Positions 49,101 to 56,821 are shown, counted from the stretch's first letter. The stretch: DNA of 64,000 bases from Flagellimonas sp. HMM57 (GCF_021390175.1 NZ_CP090004.1:1674001-1738000), one strand, 5' to 3'. Notes: generated from the sequence alone by a model not told the origin. Translations and numbers: made by a program.

Positions 49101-52100
49101 CTATTACCGTATATGATGAAAATACATCAAGCCCAGCATGTACAAGAGTGTTTAATATAGCAGTAGACCCTGCTATTACTCCTACCTTCAGTGTAACGTC
49201 GCATACCGATGCGAGCTGTAATGGAGTTTCTGATGGAACCATCTCCGTAAGTGCTACGGACAACGGAATTGGCCCATACACTTTTGAAATTACTGCAGCA
49301 ACCGGAATCACTCCGGCTCCTAGTTTGCCTATTGCGCCAACCACGTCAAGTAATGTCAATGCTACATTTACAGGTCTGGTAGGAAATGCTACCGGAGTAA
49401 CTTACACTATAGAAGTAACAGCGGCGAATGGTTGTACAACTACCCAAACACAGGTAATCACACAGCCAGATGCTATTGCCAATATCAATGCTATAATTGT
49501 TGAGTTTGGATGTACTTCTGGGAACAATGGGGACAATGCTTCCATTACCATAGACGGAGCATCGATTACAGGAGGTAGCGGAAATTACGTAATCTATGAA
49601 TTTATCGAAGAAGATGACCCAAATACCGGTGCTATTGAACCTCCAACAATCGTTCAATCTGGAAGTAACCAAACGTTTATAGAAACCGATATAGCAGGTG
49701 GTGTTTACACTATAAATGTTTACGACGAAAATGGCTGTGTAGGAACCATTTCAGAAACCATAAATCCTTTTGATGAATTGGTATCTGCAAGTGTGACCAT
49801 CGATACTCCTGCAACCTGTGTTACCGGGGAAGAAATCACGATAACGGCCACTGGTTCTATAACTAACTCAACTGGCACGCCAGCTAATTACGAGTTTAGA
49901 TTATTGCCTGGAGGAACGTTCCAAGCTTCTGGTAGTTTTACTGGTCTGCCTGTTGGAACCAACAACTTTGAGGTTAGGAATACAGTGACTGGATGTATCA
50001 TTACAACGTCCCATGACGTTGCAGACCCAGAAGTATTGGATTTAGATGTCGTGAGTACCACAAACATTACCTGTTTTGGTGATGCCAACGGTGAGGTGGA
50101 ACTAAATCTTCAAGATGCCAGTAGCGTAACATACGGTAATGCTACCAGCTATACTTTATATTATGATGTAAACAACACACCAACAGATTTATTGGATGAT
50201 GTAACCTCAACAGGAAGTGATGCTGATGGAAGTTTTACCATAACCGGACTTTTAGCTGGAACCTACTATGTTGAGGTTGTGGACACAAATCCACCAGGCT
50301 CTGCGTGTGTCTATGGAGAATCGTTTACCATTGCCGGTCCTAATGTTGGTATCTCGGCAAGCACACAAGTTACCGAAGTTACCTGTAATTTAAATGATGG
50401 AAGTATCGAAGTAATCAATGCTGCAGGTGGATGGGGCGGATATTCCTACTATGTGGGAACGACTGCACCTTCTGCGCCAGCTGACTATGTTGCTTCTCCA
50501 TTATTCGAAAATCTTTCGGGCGGTGCAACCCCAGGAACAACATATCAGGTTTGGGTAAAAGATCAGTTTGATTGTGAACATCAGTTACCAAGTGTAATTT
50601 TAGTAGATCCAACACCAATTACGGCTACTCTTCAAATTAATGTAGAAAATTGTACCAACCTACAGGGTGAAATAGAAGTTGTTGGAACAAGTGGTGGTCA
50701 AAATAGCAACTTTACCTATCAGCTTATCCGAAATAGTAGTGCTGTTGGTTCTCCACAACCAAGTACCGTATTCTCTGGCTTAGGTGCAGGTTCCTATGAG
50801 GTATTGATTGCGGATCAGTGGTCATGTACCACAACTATAGGAACAGCAGTTCTTTATGATGAAATGATTGCCACACCAACAGTAGTTAAACCTATTGATT
50901 GTACCGTAGATCCAGGAGGACAGGTAACCATTACCGTTACTGGAGGTTCTTCTAATCTTGATTATGAAGTATTGTTCCCAGATGCAGTTACAACGGCAAA
51001 TAATACTACTGGCGTGTTTACAGGTCTTACACAAATTGGAACATATACGTTTACTGTAACGGATACCGATACAGCTACACCTTGTACCGCAACAACAACA
51101 CAGATTTTAGAGGATAAAGTAGATCCTATAATTTCGAATGTAGTAATGGGTCCTGTAAGCTGTAATAGTGGAACAGATGGAAGTTTAACCGTTGAGTTAG
51201 ATCCTGCAACTGTGACAGACCCAACGTATACGTACGAGCTTTATGAAATGTCGGACTTAGTGAATCCGTTTAGGTTTGCGCAAACTAGCGCTACGTTCGA
51301 TAACCTTCCTGCAGGGGATTACCGTGTACGCGTAATTTCTTCAAAATCTTGTGATGATTTTTACGATGAAACCGTTACGGAACCAACACTGTTGAATGTT
51401 TCTGCTATAGCTACACCTTTTGCTTGTAATGCAAGTAATGCCGTAAACGTTTCCACTATAACAATTACCGCTTCAGGTGGAACTGGACCTTACTTATATA
51501 GTATCGACAATGTGAATTTCCAAACATCGAACACGTTCGACATTACAGATACGGGATCTGTTCAGAATATTACAGTGTACGTAACCGATGGAAACTCTTG
51601 TCCGCAAACCTCAGTAGTAGCACCTATTCAACCCATAAATGTATTTACTGCTGTAGTAACACAAGATATCGCCATTAGCTGTAACAATGCCGAAGAAGTA
51701 TTGATTACGGTTACTGACAACGGAGATCCTTCAAATACATATACCTACGAACTATTGCCAACAGGGAATCCATCTGGAACCCAAACGGGCACACCTTCAA
51801 ATATCGAAGCGGAGTTCGATTTAACAGCTCCCGGCAGCTACACGTTTAGAGTAACGGATACCAATACAGGTTGCTATTTTGATACAGCTCCTTACGAAAT
51901 ATTGCCTTTCGACTTGATTCAGGTTACAGCTACGGCAACTGCACCAGCAGTTTGTTTTGGAGGCGCTGGCACCCTGGAAATCAATGTTACGGGATATTCT
52001 GGTCCTTATGACTACGAAGTGTTCAATGCTGATGGTACTACAACTACCATTTCCAATAGTGGAAACACCGCTACTAATCCATTGTCCATAACCGACCCAT

Positions 52101-54466
52101 TGTTGGTAGGTGGCAATTACTTTGTGAGAGTAACACAAACCAGTAATCCACTGTGTGTTGAAGATTCAAATACGATTACCATTGTTTCACCGGACAGGCC
52201 ATTGACCGCAACTCCTGTTGAAGTTGCTAACGTAACTTGTACTAATGATCAAGGTGAAATAGAAGTGTCTCCTGATGGTGGATATCCTCCGTATGACATT
52301 CAGTTGACCAATACGACCACAACCCAAGTGTACAATGCTACCAATGTGGCCAGTTTTGTGTTCTCTGGACTTTCGGCAGGTTCCTATACTGTTCAGATTA
52401 CAGACGATAATGGTTGTGTTATTACCCCAGCTGTGCCTACCTTAGTTGCTCCTACGCCAATTACGGCAACAATTGCGGGTAGTCCGGCAGTACTTACTTG
52501 TTTTGGAGATACCAATGGTAGTGTAACCGCGACAGCTACGGACGGTAGTGGAAACTATCAATACCAATTGAATGTTTTTGAAAACCTATCAGATACCACA
52601 CCTGTTTCAAGTTCTGGTTTCCAAAACGGTGACACCTTTAACAATCTTGGTGCTGGTATTTACAGTATAACCGTTGCTGATGGTTGGAACTGTGATGACG
52701 AAACGCCAAAATTTGAGATTCAGCCTACTGATGAAGTGGAAGCTTCATTGATTCAGACGGCTCAGGCAACATGTGGTACAAATGGAAGTCTATTACTAAC
52801 GGCAACAGGTGGAAATACAGGTGGAACGTATCAGTATTTTGATACCAGTACATCTACTTGGACAAATTTTGATAGTGGAAATACCCACGCCTTTACCAAT
52901 ATGGTTCCTGATACCTATCAGTTTTTGGTAAGGGATTCCAATGGATGTGAGGCGATGATATCAAATCAGATTACCATAGACCCCGTTGTTCCTTTAGATG
53001 CTATTATTGATGATAGCGCCGCTATTATTAATTGTGCCGGTGAAGCTTCTGCGACAATTCGCGCTACAGCAACAGGTGGATTAGGAAACTATTCCTATGA
53101 ATTATTTACTGACGCAGGTCTAACCAATTCTGTTACGGGAAGTTCTCAGACTTCAGGTGAATTTAATGGATTGCCCGCTGGAACTTATTATGTGCACATT
53201 ACCAGTATGGATTGTACGTATACCAGTACTGTAATAAATATTATAGATCCTGCTCCATTACAAATAGATAGACAAGAATCGACCAACGTAACCTGTTCAG
53301 GTCTTGAAGATGGTACTATAACCGTTGAAGTTTCTGGTGGAACAGGTGATATCGTTTATGCCATTACGCCAAACTTAAACCAGTTTGATACCGTAAATAC
53401 CTTTACAGATCTTGCACCAGGTATTTATGATGTAATAGCTCAAGATAGCAATGGTTGTTTTGAAGTATTCCAATTCGAGATAGAGCCCGCAACGCCAATT
53501 GAAGCAAATGCCATCAATATAATGGACGAAGTTTGTTTTAATAGTGAAGATGGTTCCTTTGAGGTAAATATCACTGGAGGTACGGCTCCCTACGAAACGG
53601 CTCTTAACTCTAATTTAGATTCAGATTATGTGTTGGGACAAACACTGTTCGAAAACCTTCCTGCCGGAACACATGTTGTGTTCGTAAGAGATGCACAGGG
53701 ATGTGAATCGAATGTATTTGTGGAGATAAATCCTGGTGTTAACCTAGCAGCTACCGTAACGCCAATTTATGAGTGTTCAGGTAATTTACCTACCAATCGT
53801 TTAGAGATTGTATTTGAGGATCCAACGGTAGCAAGTGAAGTTCTGTACGGAATGGATACCACAGACCCTGCTGCAATGCAATTGGCACCTGATTTCATTG
53901 ATATTGCTCCTGGTGAACATAGTCTTACTATTTTACATTCCAATGGTTGTCCTAATACGATTACTTTCAGCATAACTGCATTTGAACCTCTAGAATTGGT
54001 ATTGGAGAATAGCAATATCAATGAAATCACTGCAACAGCTACCGGAGGATTGGAAGACTATACCTTCTATTTTGGTGATATAGATAATGGTGATGACAAT
54101 ACTTTTATTATCAATAGAACTGATACATACACAGTTACAGTAGTAGACCAGAACGGATGTGAGACAACAGCAGAGATATTTTTGGAGTTCATAGACATTG
54201 AAATTCCTAATTTCTTTACCCCAGATGGCGACGGATTGAACGATACTTGGATACCAGAAAATCTTGAGGCCTTCCCTAACGTACTAATGATCATTTTTGA
54301 TCGTTATGGTAGAGAGCTCTATCGCATGGGATACGGCGATAGCGGATGGGACGGAGCTTATCAAAATAGCGACCTTCCCACAGGAGATTACTGGCACATC
54401 ATAAAGCTTCAGGGCGAGACTGATGACCGTGAATTTATTGGACATTTTACCCTATATCGACAATGA
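40130..54466 (+). CDS. sprB: Giant SprB-type gliding-motility adhesin
   Basis: The 4,778-residue protein starts with a signal peptide ending in SRVNAQ near 24. A unique N-terminal region (to about 385) is followed by one DUF11-like domain (about 390-475, EKKVEDIGGNDITGQGVNLGQSLDY) and then about 43 SprB-type repeats of 80-100 residues, each ending roughly in F-x-G-L-x-x-G-x-Y-x-V-x-V-x-D-x-x-x-C. The repeats are interrupted once by a non-repeat domain at about 1820-2026. The C-terminus has a type-B T9SS sorting domain (PNFFTPDGDGLNDTW). In Flavobacterium johnsoniae SprB moves along the surface on a track and sticks to substrates. Cargo export by T9SS and assembly with the PorP/SprF protein encoded next are inferred from the operon. 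Confidence 0.9.
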   Translation: MTNPFIRTVLCLMGIWFIGSRVNAQVEVPFTPRLTDSYINIKGDYTFLSNSIINRVDGSNSANDPYNGGSNNNGFHRDYIDVDADPSTFSSSSSTLTVPFCSRIYWAGLYWSANYQQEVLNNSQIASLPANDTRRLDFTQIKFRVPGGSYIDIVADNNPDPVGEEDAIIYDNASFKDSPYTCFKNVTNELQALADPSGEYFVGNIRATRGRSVGGAGGWTLVVIYENPTLTGKYISVFDGYAGVSGSSSADINVSGFNTIPAGPVRARLGASVVEGDRGISGDAFRIQTPLNPGFTSLSNGANPANNFFNSNITIDGANVTNRNINSTNTLGFDSDIFEINNPANSVIANEETDATLRLFTQGDAFGAFLVTFGVEIIEPNIVLEKKVEDIGGNDITGQGVNLGQSLDYVLSFVNTGNDDATNYTIRDVLPANVTLDNTTITVPSGVTYTYNAATQEIIFTIPDNLVEEGDPISEIRMRVRVAENCFDFVDACTDIIENVAFSTYEGIINDNQISDDPSVSDFDDCGFTTPGATNFLLDDLTACNFTRTVLLCGANVVLNAGDGFDNYIWYRDENGNNQIDAGDTVLNDGNPDSDLSTLIVDEAATFIVDKQVADPCKDFREIIVVERFGATQSNPISALINDTSNTVDGEVVICPNDGSELPEIFLCGLNDTELVQINIPDADSIVWERLDESSCGASTQDCANTNNSCTWNSAGTGSNFLASDAGEYRLVINYQNGCFSRFYFNIFKNPLDPQYTTRDIICSTNGNITVTNMPINYEYRLINQDTGNEVVGYNPNPSFDITTNGAYTVEMRQQGVTDGCVFVLDNIGILDRDFQVDVDTKDTDCNGLGEIAISILNVEAQYYYEVAQGGTTIDTFGPSNDNNYTFENLNDGVYDISISTDDGCTYTEQVTINDVTDLAVTALTTKNIDCTDGVITVTGTGGFPNPEYVYAIWSYNGAPLYTSINDIPASAYQVENDFTFVNGEEGDYEFVVVDSNNCSSISNSVSIAIAPSAVYTTATTDETCFGAADGTFEITVSNSNGYALSYTLTYPDASTASNTSGLFTGLPQGAYSLTITQTQGGVSCDFVETFNIGGQTSAVTADADPAVIQDYTCLQNGSIEVQNVTGGVAPYEYSIDGVTFVNGVGAERFSNLADGTYTITVRDANNCTFTTNPVVFETNPPTNLDFTASTPSCPALTSDVTVTATDGIAPFVFEITAPSTIPATSTTGNTADFDGLAPGTYTFRVTDSKDCSYEETFTVDPISEINVTGQLISNITCFTDTDGEITFTVSDFNTDYNYTVTGPSNFSANNQTNTSIPLTGLDDGTYDITVTDNVTNCTATASIIVNAPAAALTISASEIQPTCTTDGGVTLTSTGGWGSNTFTLTNPDATAFGTNSTGAFTGLSQTGTYTASVTDANGCVVTTTFNLNAAIAPVLAIVPNDTCFDDAVGLTLTANITSGGDGNYEYSLNGGAFGTNNVFTGLTSGTYTIDVRDGNNCTDSESITINPELSVIASAPNITACGTATNVDITAVGGDGNYVYAIVADGATATGFSTTNPISVTGTGDYDVYVRDNGGASGFCEASFDLTIVQDAPLSLNISDTGIQCSGEAQATITITASGGEAPFEYSIDNGATFQPSNMFVNQAAGSYNIRVRDANNCIINQIYNISEPITLSASAAVTQLAECNPGLGAEVRITNEIGGTAPYEYSFDGGTNYGSSPIGFLLPGTHTLYLRDANNCTFEMAVTIEPEPTPPGITATIDYECDGEGIITVTPDNAGYSYTYEIDATPNTPNTSNVFDNVAVGSHTITVNYINNTPPSPSVILLENFGTGPNTPISEIDGDYYCYEPQDGSATACAAINGRTTNSANSRINDLEYSVTQVVTLPFNSWLSPNDASLMPSGRFLAINVGNPGVNTVVYAKRGVEVVPNLDIEVSLAVFNFLRQGRSGLDPDILIELVDGSNNVIASATTGLVPKNNGANDWFRPPPISLNPGANNNIDIVIRTVASGNNGNDIAIDDIQAVQIPEVCEGSETLNVVIEAGNAFGSNITAFSDISCNAGTDGSITFEVENFDTTNGFEYRVGSTGSFTTSTTSPVVLNGLSAGSYAIEVRDVLDNSCSITLNQTLSEPNALVTTASVTEVATCSNGGATITASVTGGTPAYEYQLEDSVGGIITAYQTSTVFSGLAAGDYIVRARDSNSCEDPIDTAITVAPFASIAFTSTACYGGNNDGTIQVDVTSGNNDYEFSLNGGPWVTPSPTTATTYTFTGLANGNYTVNVRDGFGCEGTLQNVTIYSAPTIDVVAISTCADGSITVTAPAALTNLEYAFVPTTTSPSGLFSSSNTFAVTTGNDGDYDVYVRDASTVNAYCDFMETVTVGPATPLTVTNTPTDPICHDGTGSILVDITSGISPYTIEIVDVDNGTSDQTDTNVIATSRTYFNLMPGNYTVNVTDATGCTVTETLISITNPDELTATIQGITPAACTGDPNDFGFEFTGYPTTLGTIQFSADGGTTWPGDSTNPGTTDRFTGYNSGDVVNPSMRTVDASGNICQTDFPPFIIPYPLDDLDITIAALVVNCNELQVTVQGSEGTPDYEYNYTDDPFNPGAPTLPWTSPAKGLGDPHVFTGLIPGRTYVFFVRDAAGCVRQSNVNVNDLITVPLEITSAITPTCSGGTTGSITYTVTDTQAPFGTEFRWNVYNMVAGSPVPVADSGGNVPFASPQNITIPGLGQGDYFIEVVEVDGGIDSCIGATENELLEELDPITGTPTVLENISCDNPGLIQIQNPMGGGGTYTYTLYHDINNTPADLTDDITITTTTDNPIEVPANSAAGSYRISVEDQYSCSNELGFVSLTLTPNPTIGIITVDNCSDPATVTIPASTTAAQLFYSLDGGTTYVDNGGIFNNVTPGSYNVSVRDSNGCTASAGPVVVHPVLQASATLTKLLDCSSTPDAQITIEVSDGSGLYHYEISDGSGIVTAKQVLPSNPFVFNTSTVENYTITVYDENTSSPACTRVFNIAVDPAITPTFSVTSHTDASCNGVSDGTISVSATDNGIGPYTFEITAATGITPAPSLPIAPTTSSNVNATFTGLVGNATGVTYTIEVTAANGCTTTQTQVITQPDAIANINAIIVEFGCTSGNNGDNASITIDGASITGGSGNYVIYEFIEEDDPNTGAIEPPTIVQSGSNQTFIETDIAGGVYTINVYDENGCVGTISETINPFDELVSASVTIDTPATCVTGEEITITATGSITNSTGTPANYEFRLLPGGTFQASGSFTGLPVGTNNFEVRNTVTGCIITTSHDVADPEVLDLDVVSTTNITCFGDANGEVELNLQDASSVTYGNATSYTLYYDVNNTPTDLLDDVTSTGSDADGSFTITGLLAGTYYVEVVDTNPPGSACVYGESFTIAGPNVGISASTQVTEVTCNLNDGSIEVINAAGGWGGYSYYVGTTAPSAPADYVASPLFENLSGGATPGTTYQVWVKDQFDCEHQLPSVILVDPTPITATLQINVENCTNLQGEIEVVGTSGGQNSNFTYQLIRNSSAVGSPQPSTVFSGLGAGSYEVLIADQWSCTTTIGTAVLYDEMIATPTVVKPIDCTVDPGGQVTITVTGGSSNLDYEVLFPDAVTTANNTTGVFTGLTQIGTYTFTVTDTDTATPCTATTTQILEDKVDPIISNVVMGPVSCNSGTDGSLTVELDPATVTDPTYTYELYEMSDLVNPFRFAQTSATFDNLPAGDYRVRVISSKSCDDFYDETVTEPTLLNVSAIATPFACNASNAVNVSTITITASGGTGPYLYSIDNVNFQTSNTFDITDTGSVQNITVYVTDGNSCPQTSVVAPIQPINVFTAVVTQDIAISCNNAEEVLITVTDNGDPSNTYTYELLPTGNPSGTQTGTPSNIEAEFDLTAPGSYTFRVTDTNTGCYFDTAPYEILPFDLIQVTATATAPAVCFGGAGTLEINVTGYSGPYDYEVFNADGTTTTISNSGNTATNPLSITDPLLVGGNYFVRVTQTSNPLCVEDSNTITIVSPDRPLTATPVEVANVTCTNDQGEIEVSPDGGYPPYDIQLTNTTTTQVYNATNVASFVFSGLSAGSYTVQITDDNGCVITPAVPTLVAPTPITATIAGSPAVLTCFGDTNGSVTATATDGSGNYQYQLNVFENLSDTTPVSSSGFQNGDTFNNLGAGIYSITVADGWNCDDETPKFEIQPTDEVEASLIQTAQATCGTNGSLLLTATGGNTGGTYQYFDTSTSTWTNFDSGNTHAFTNMVPDTYQFLVRDSNGCEAMISNQITIDPVVPLDAIIDDSAAIINCAGEASATIRATATGGLGNYSYELFTDAGLTNSVTGSSQTSGEFNGLPAGTYYVHITSMDCTYTSTVINIIDPAPLQIDRQESTNVTCSGLEDGTITVEVSGGTGDIVYAITPNLNQFDTVNTFTDLAPGIYDVIAQDSNGCFEVFQFEIEPATPIEANAINIMDEVCFNSEDGSFEVNITGGTAPYETALNSNLDSDYVLGQTLFENLPAGTHVVFVRDAQGCESNVFVEINPGVNLAATVTPIYECSGNLPTNRLEIVFEDPTVASEVLYGMDTTDPAAMQLAPDFIDIAPGEHSLTILHSNGCPNTITFSITAFEPLELVLENSNINEITATATGGLEDYTFYFGDIDNGDDNTFIINRTDTYTVTVVDQNGCETTAEIFLEFIDIEIPNFFTPDGDGLNDTWIPENLEAFPNVLMIIFDRYGRELYRMGYGDSGWDGAYQNSDLPTGDYWHIIKLQGETDDREFIGHFTLYRQ

Positions 54467-54485
54467 TAGCTTAACCTACAGCAGC

Positions 54486-55436
54486 ATGTTTAAAAACCTC
54501 TATACCCCAATTTTTACTCTTTTGCTCACCTTTGGTGTTTCAGCGCAGGAGTTGACCATTCCCCAACTGTCACAGTACATTGCGGATAACCCTTTCATAA
54601 TGTCCCCTACCTATGCTGGAATTGGTGACCATATAAAGGTTAGACTTACAGGCCTTACTCAATGGGTGGGTATAGAAGATGCCCCAGATACCCAGACTTT
54701 GGCAGCCGATGCTAGAATTGGTAATCGATCAGGTATTGGAATGTTATTGTACAATGATAGTAATGGTGAAACAAAGCAAAGGGGATCTAGACTTACTTTT
54801 GCCCATCACCTTACGCTAAATCGATACGACGATATCTTTCTCTCTTTTGGAATCTCTTACAACTTTAACCAGTTTAGAATTGATGTTGAGAATTTTAGGG
54901 ATAGTAACGGACAGCTCCCAACGGATGATAAATCGACTACCAACCATAACTTTGACCTTGGTTTTTTATACCGATACAATAAATTTTATATCACCTTAAA
55001 TGCATCCAATATTCTGAACAAGAACTTGGAGCAGTTCAATCCTGTTTTTGAACCCAATACGTTAAGAAACTACTATGCCTATGCAGGTTATAGCATTTCT
55101 AAAAGTAAAAACAGTAAACTGGAAATAGAGCCTTCTGTATTTTTCCAATGGTTTGAAAGTGATGGTCGTTCGGTAACGGATTTGAACACAAAATTCAGGT
55201 TTCATGATTTTGAGGATTATTACTATGTAGGACTTACTTACCGTTTTTTGAATGACCAGATAGGAAAGCCATTATACATAGCACCTATTGCCGGTCTGAA
55301 GAAAAGTAACTTCTATTTTGGATATTCATATCAAGTAATTACCAATGAAATTCTTGGGTATAGCTCAGGAACACATGTACTGACTGTAGGTATGGATCTC
55401 TTCCAAGGTCTAAGCAATTGTAGGTGTATGTACTAA
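54486..55436 (+). CDS. sprF: PorP/SprF family T9SS outer-membrane protein
   Basis: The ATG at 54486 gives a 316-residue protein with signal peptide MFKNLYTPIFTLLLTFGVSAQ; the earlier start lies inside sprB and adds 21 unlikely residues. The family opening LTIPQLSQYIADNPFIMSPTYAGIGDHIKVRLTGLTQW is followed by alternating beta strands of a 14-strand-type barrel. SprF-type proteins are needed for secretion or surface retention of SprB. The order after sprB, with a 19-bp gap, matches the Flavobacterium johnsoniae operon. Confidence 0.9.
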   Translation: MFKNLYTPIFTLLLTFGVSAQELTIPQLSQYIADNPFIMSPTYAGIGDHIKVRLTGLTQWVGIEDAPDTQTLAADARIGNRSGIGMLLYNDSNGETKQRGSRLTFAHHLTLNRYDDIFLSFGISYNFNQFRIDVENFRDSNGQLPTDDKSTTNHNFDLGFLYRYNKFYITLNASNILNKNLEQFNPVFEPNTLRNYYAYAGYSISKSKNSKLEIEPSVFFQWFESDGRSVTDLNTKFRFHDFEDYYYVGLTYRFLNDQIGKPLYIAPIAGLKKSNFYFGYSYQVITNEILGYSSGTHVLTVGMDLFQGLSNCRCMY

Positions 55437-55451
55437 TTATTTGATTTGAAC

Positions 55452-55459
55452 TATTTTTG
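55452..55459 (+). promoter_or_regulatory. -7 box TATTTTTG of folB
   Basis: Exact TAnnTTTG match 20 bases before the GTG at 55480. Confidence 0.5.
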
Positions 55460-55479
55460 TCCGTCTTAATTTAAGGATA

Positions 55480-55836
55480 GTGGGTAAAATTAGATTGAAC
55501 AACATTAGGGTACACTCCAATCACGGATGTCTCAAAGAAGAAATGCTTATTGGTAGCGATTATAGGGTAGATTTGGAAGTAACGGCTGATTTATCAAAAC
55601 CGGCTCAATCCGATAAACTCAACGAAACCGTTGACTACGTTCATTTAAACAATATTGTGAAAGAAGAAATGGGTATACGTTCCAACCTTTTGGAACATGT
55701 TGCCAAACGTATCATCGATAGAATATTTTCAGAATTGCCCGCTGTTAACAATGCAGAAATAGAAGTTTCAAAAATAAATCCACCTATTGGTGGCGATGTG
55801 GAAAGTGTTTCGGTGAAAGTTGAATATACTCGGTAA
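55480..55836 (+). CDS. folB: Dihydroneopterin aldolase
   Basis: The 118-residue protein matches the FolB family: IRLNNIRVHSNHGCLKEEMLIGSDYRVDLEV at the N-terminus holds the conserved HG-x-x-x-x-E, LNETVDYVHLNNIVKEE the middle, and LLEHVAKRIIDRIFSEL the C-terminal helix. It splits 7,8-dihydroneopterin in folate synthesis. The start is GTG, chosen because the family begins at this point and a TAnnTTTG box lies just upstream. Other folate genes are not adjacent. Confidence 0.92.
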   Translation: MGKIRLNNIRVHSNHGCLKEEMLIGSDYRVDLEVTADLSKPAQSDKLNETVDYVHLNNIVKEEMGIRSNLLEHVAKRIIDRIFSELPAVNNAEIEVSKINPPIGGDVESVSVKVEYTR

Positions 55837-55876
55837 ATAGCTGTATGCGAACAGCGTATTAGTATTACGCTTTTAT

Positions 55877-55884
55877 TAAATTTG
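55877..55884 (+). promoter_or_regulatory. -7 box TAAATTTG of the first tRNA-Cys-like gene
   Basis: Exact TAnnTTTG match ending 11 bases before the tRNA 5' end. Confidence 0.55.
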
Positions 55885-55895
55885 CGTTATCAAAT

Positions 55896-55967
55896 GGCAT
55901 TGTGGTCGAATTGGATAGACAAGGTCCCGCAAGGATTTTTATGGTGGTTCGAGTCCACCCGATGCCT
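55896..55967 (+). tRNA. Divergent tRNA-Cys-like gene (anticodon GCA, C at position 33)
   Basis: The 72-base sequence folds into acceptor (GGCATTG/CGATGCC, one G-T pair), D arm, and a perfect T arm (GGTGG-TTCGAGT-CCACC). The anticodon arm is abnormal. With a standard 7-base loop CCGCAAG, anticodon GCA is at 55929-55931, but position 33 is C rather than the nearly universal T. The stem has two G-T pairs and can extend to leave a 5-base loop. It is a tandem relative of the normal tRNA-Cys 90 bases downstream. It may be a decayed duplicate. Confidence 0.6.
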
Positions 55968-56035
55968 CTAAGTTGTTTCAAAATTAAGAAACTTACTTTT
56001 ACATCAGTTCCCGAAGGTATTTCATAAATTATTTA

Positions 56036-56043
56036 TAGATTTG
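56036..56043 (+). promoter_or_regulatory. -7 box TAGATTTG of tRNA-Cys
   Basis: Exact TAnnTTTG match ending 13 bases before the tRNA 5' end. Confidence 0.55.
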
Positions 56044-56056
56044 CTCCACTTAAATT

Positions 56057-56127
56057 GGCATCGTGGCCGAGTGGCTAGGCACAGCTCTGCAAAAGCTTGT
56101 ACAGCGGTTCGAATCCGCTCGATGCCT
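56057..56127 (+). tRNA. tRNA-Cys (anticodon GCA)
   Basis: The 71-base cloverleaf has acceptor GGCATCG/CGATGCC, D arm GCC/GGC, and loop CTGCAAA with anticodon GCA at 56089-56091 and T at position 33. The T arm is GCGG-TTCGAAT-CCGC, extended by one weak pair. The discriminator T at 56127 is also the first base of the LysE gene's stop codon on the other strand. A terminator follows directly. Confidence 0.95.
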
Positions 56128-56816
56128 CAAAAAAAGCTCAACAGACTTGTTGGGCTTTTTTCATTTATTCTATCTATTCCGTCTTGTATATTGAATTTCT
56201 CTTTGGGTAGAAATCCTTTGGTTATCAAAACAATTCCACAAACAATGATAACGATTCCCAATCCTTTTTTTATCAAAACTATTCTCTCTTGGGTCAAATA
56301 TCTCTTTAACTGTTTTGCAAGAATAATTTTTATCAAATCCGTTATAAAATAGAAGATGATAACTGTACCAAAAAAGACTATAATCCGGTTACCATCATTA
56401 TCTAGGCTTGGACCTACTATCACAATTAATCCCAACCAAAAAGCTAGTACTCCTATGTTGATAAAGTTCAATAAAAACCCTTTTACCATAAGACCTAGAT
56501 ACGTACCTGTAGATGCTTTTATGTTTGCTTTTTTTTTGGTCTTCTTTATAAAAATTACTATCCCATAGACAAGTAAAATAGTTCCACCAAAAACAAACAG
56601 ACCTGGCTGGTTGCTCAAATTTTCCAACAATTGAAAACTACTAAAGTACGCTATGACCAAAAATACAACATCCGCTATGATAACACCTATATCAAAAGCA
56701 ACGGCCGCTCTAAAACCTTTGATTGCACTGGTTTCCAACAGCACAAAGAAAACAGGCCCTATCATAAAGCTCAATAGGAACCCCAGAGGAATCGCTGCCT
56801 GAATGTCATCTATCAT
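56127..56816 (-). CDS. LysE family transporter
   Basis: The 229-residue integral membrane protein has about six transmembrane segments. The LysE/RhtB-type start is MIDDIQAAIPLGFLLSFMIGPVFFVLLETSAIKGFRAAVAFDIGVIIADV. The family exports amino acids or related small molecules; the substrate here is unknown. The 3' end is unusual. The last codons are a terminator hairpin and the stop codon shares a base with the tRNA-Cys gene on the other strand. It starts five bases after the GIN gene stop. Confidence 0.9.
   Translation of the reverse strand: MIDDIQAAIPLGFLLSFMIGPVFFVLLETSAIKGFRAAVAFDIGVIIADVVFLVIAYFSSFQLLENLSNQPGLFVFGGTILLVYGIVIFIKKTKKKANIKASTGTYLGLMVKGFLLNFINIGVLAFWLGLIVIVGPSLDNDGNRIIVFFGTVIIFYFITDLIKIILAKQLKRYLTQERIVLIKKGLGIVIIVCGIVLITKGFLPKEKFNIQDGIDRINEKSPTSLLSFF
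56131..56160. terminator. Terminator of tRNA-Cys inside the LysE 3' end
   Basis: AAAAAGCTCAACA pairs with TGTTGGGCTTTTT (one G-T pair) around a GACT loop, four bases after tRNA-Cys. It ends in T6 for the plus strand. It encodes the last residues of the minus-strand transporter. Confidence 0.85.
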
Positions 56817-56821
56817 TTTCC

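Noticed and set aside
40801..54294. Several long open frames on the minus strand inside sprB (up to 170 codons)
   Set aside because: They are shadows of a repetitive coding sequence with low stop-codon density on the opposite strand and show no family resemblance or start signals.
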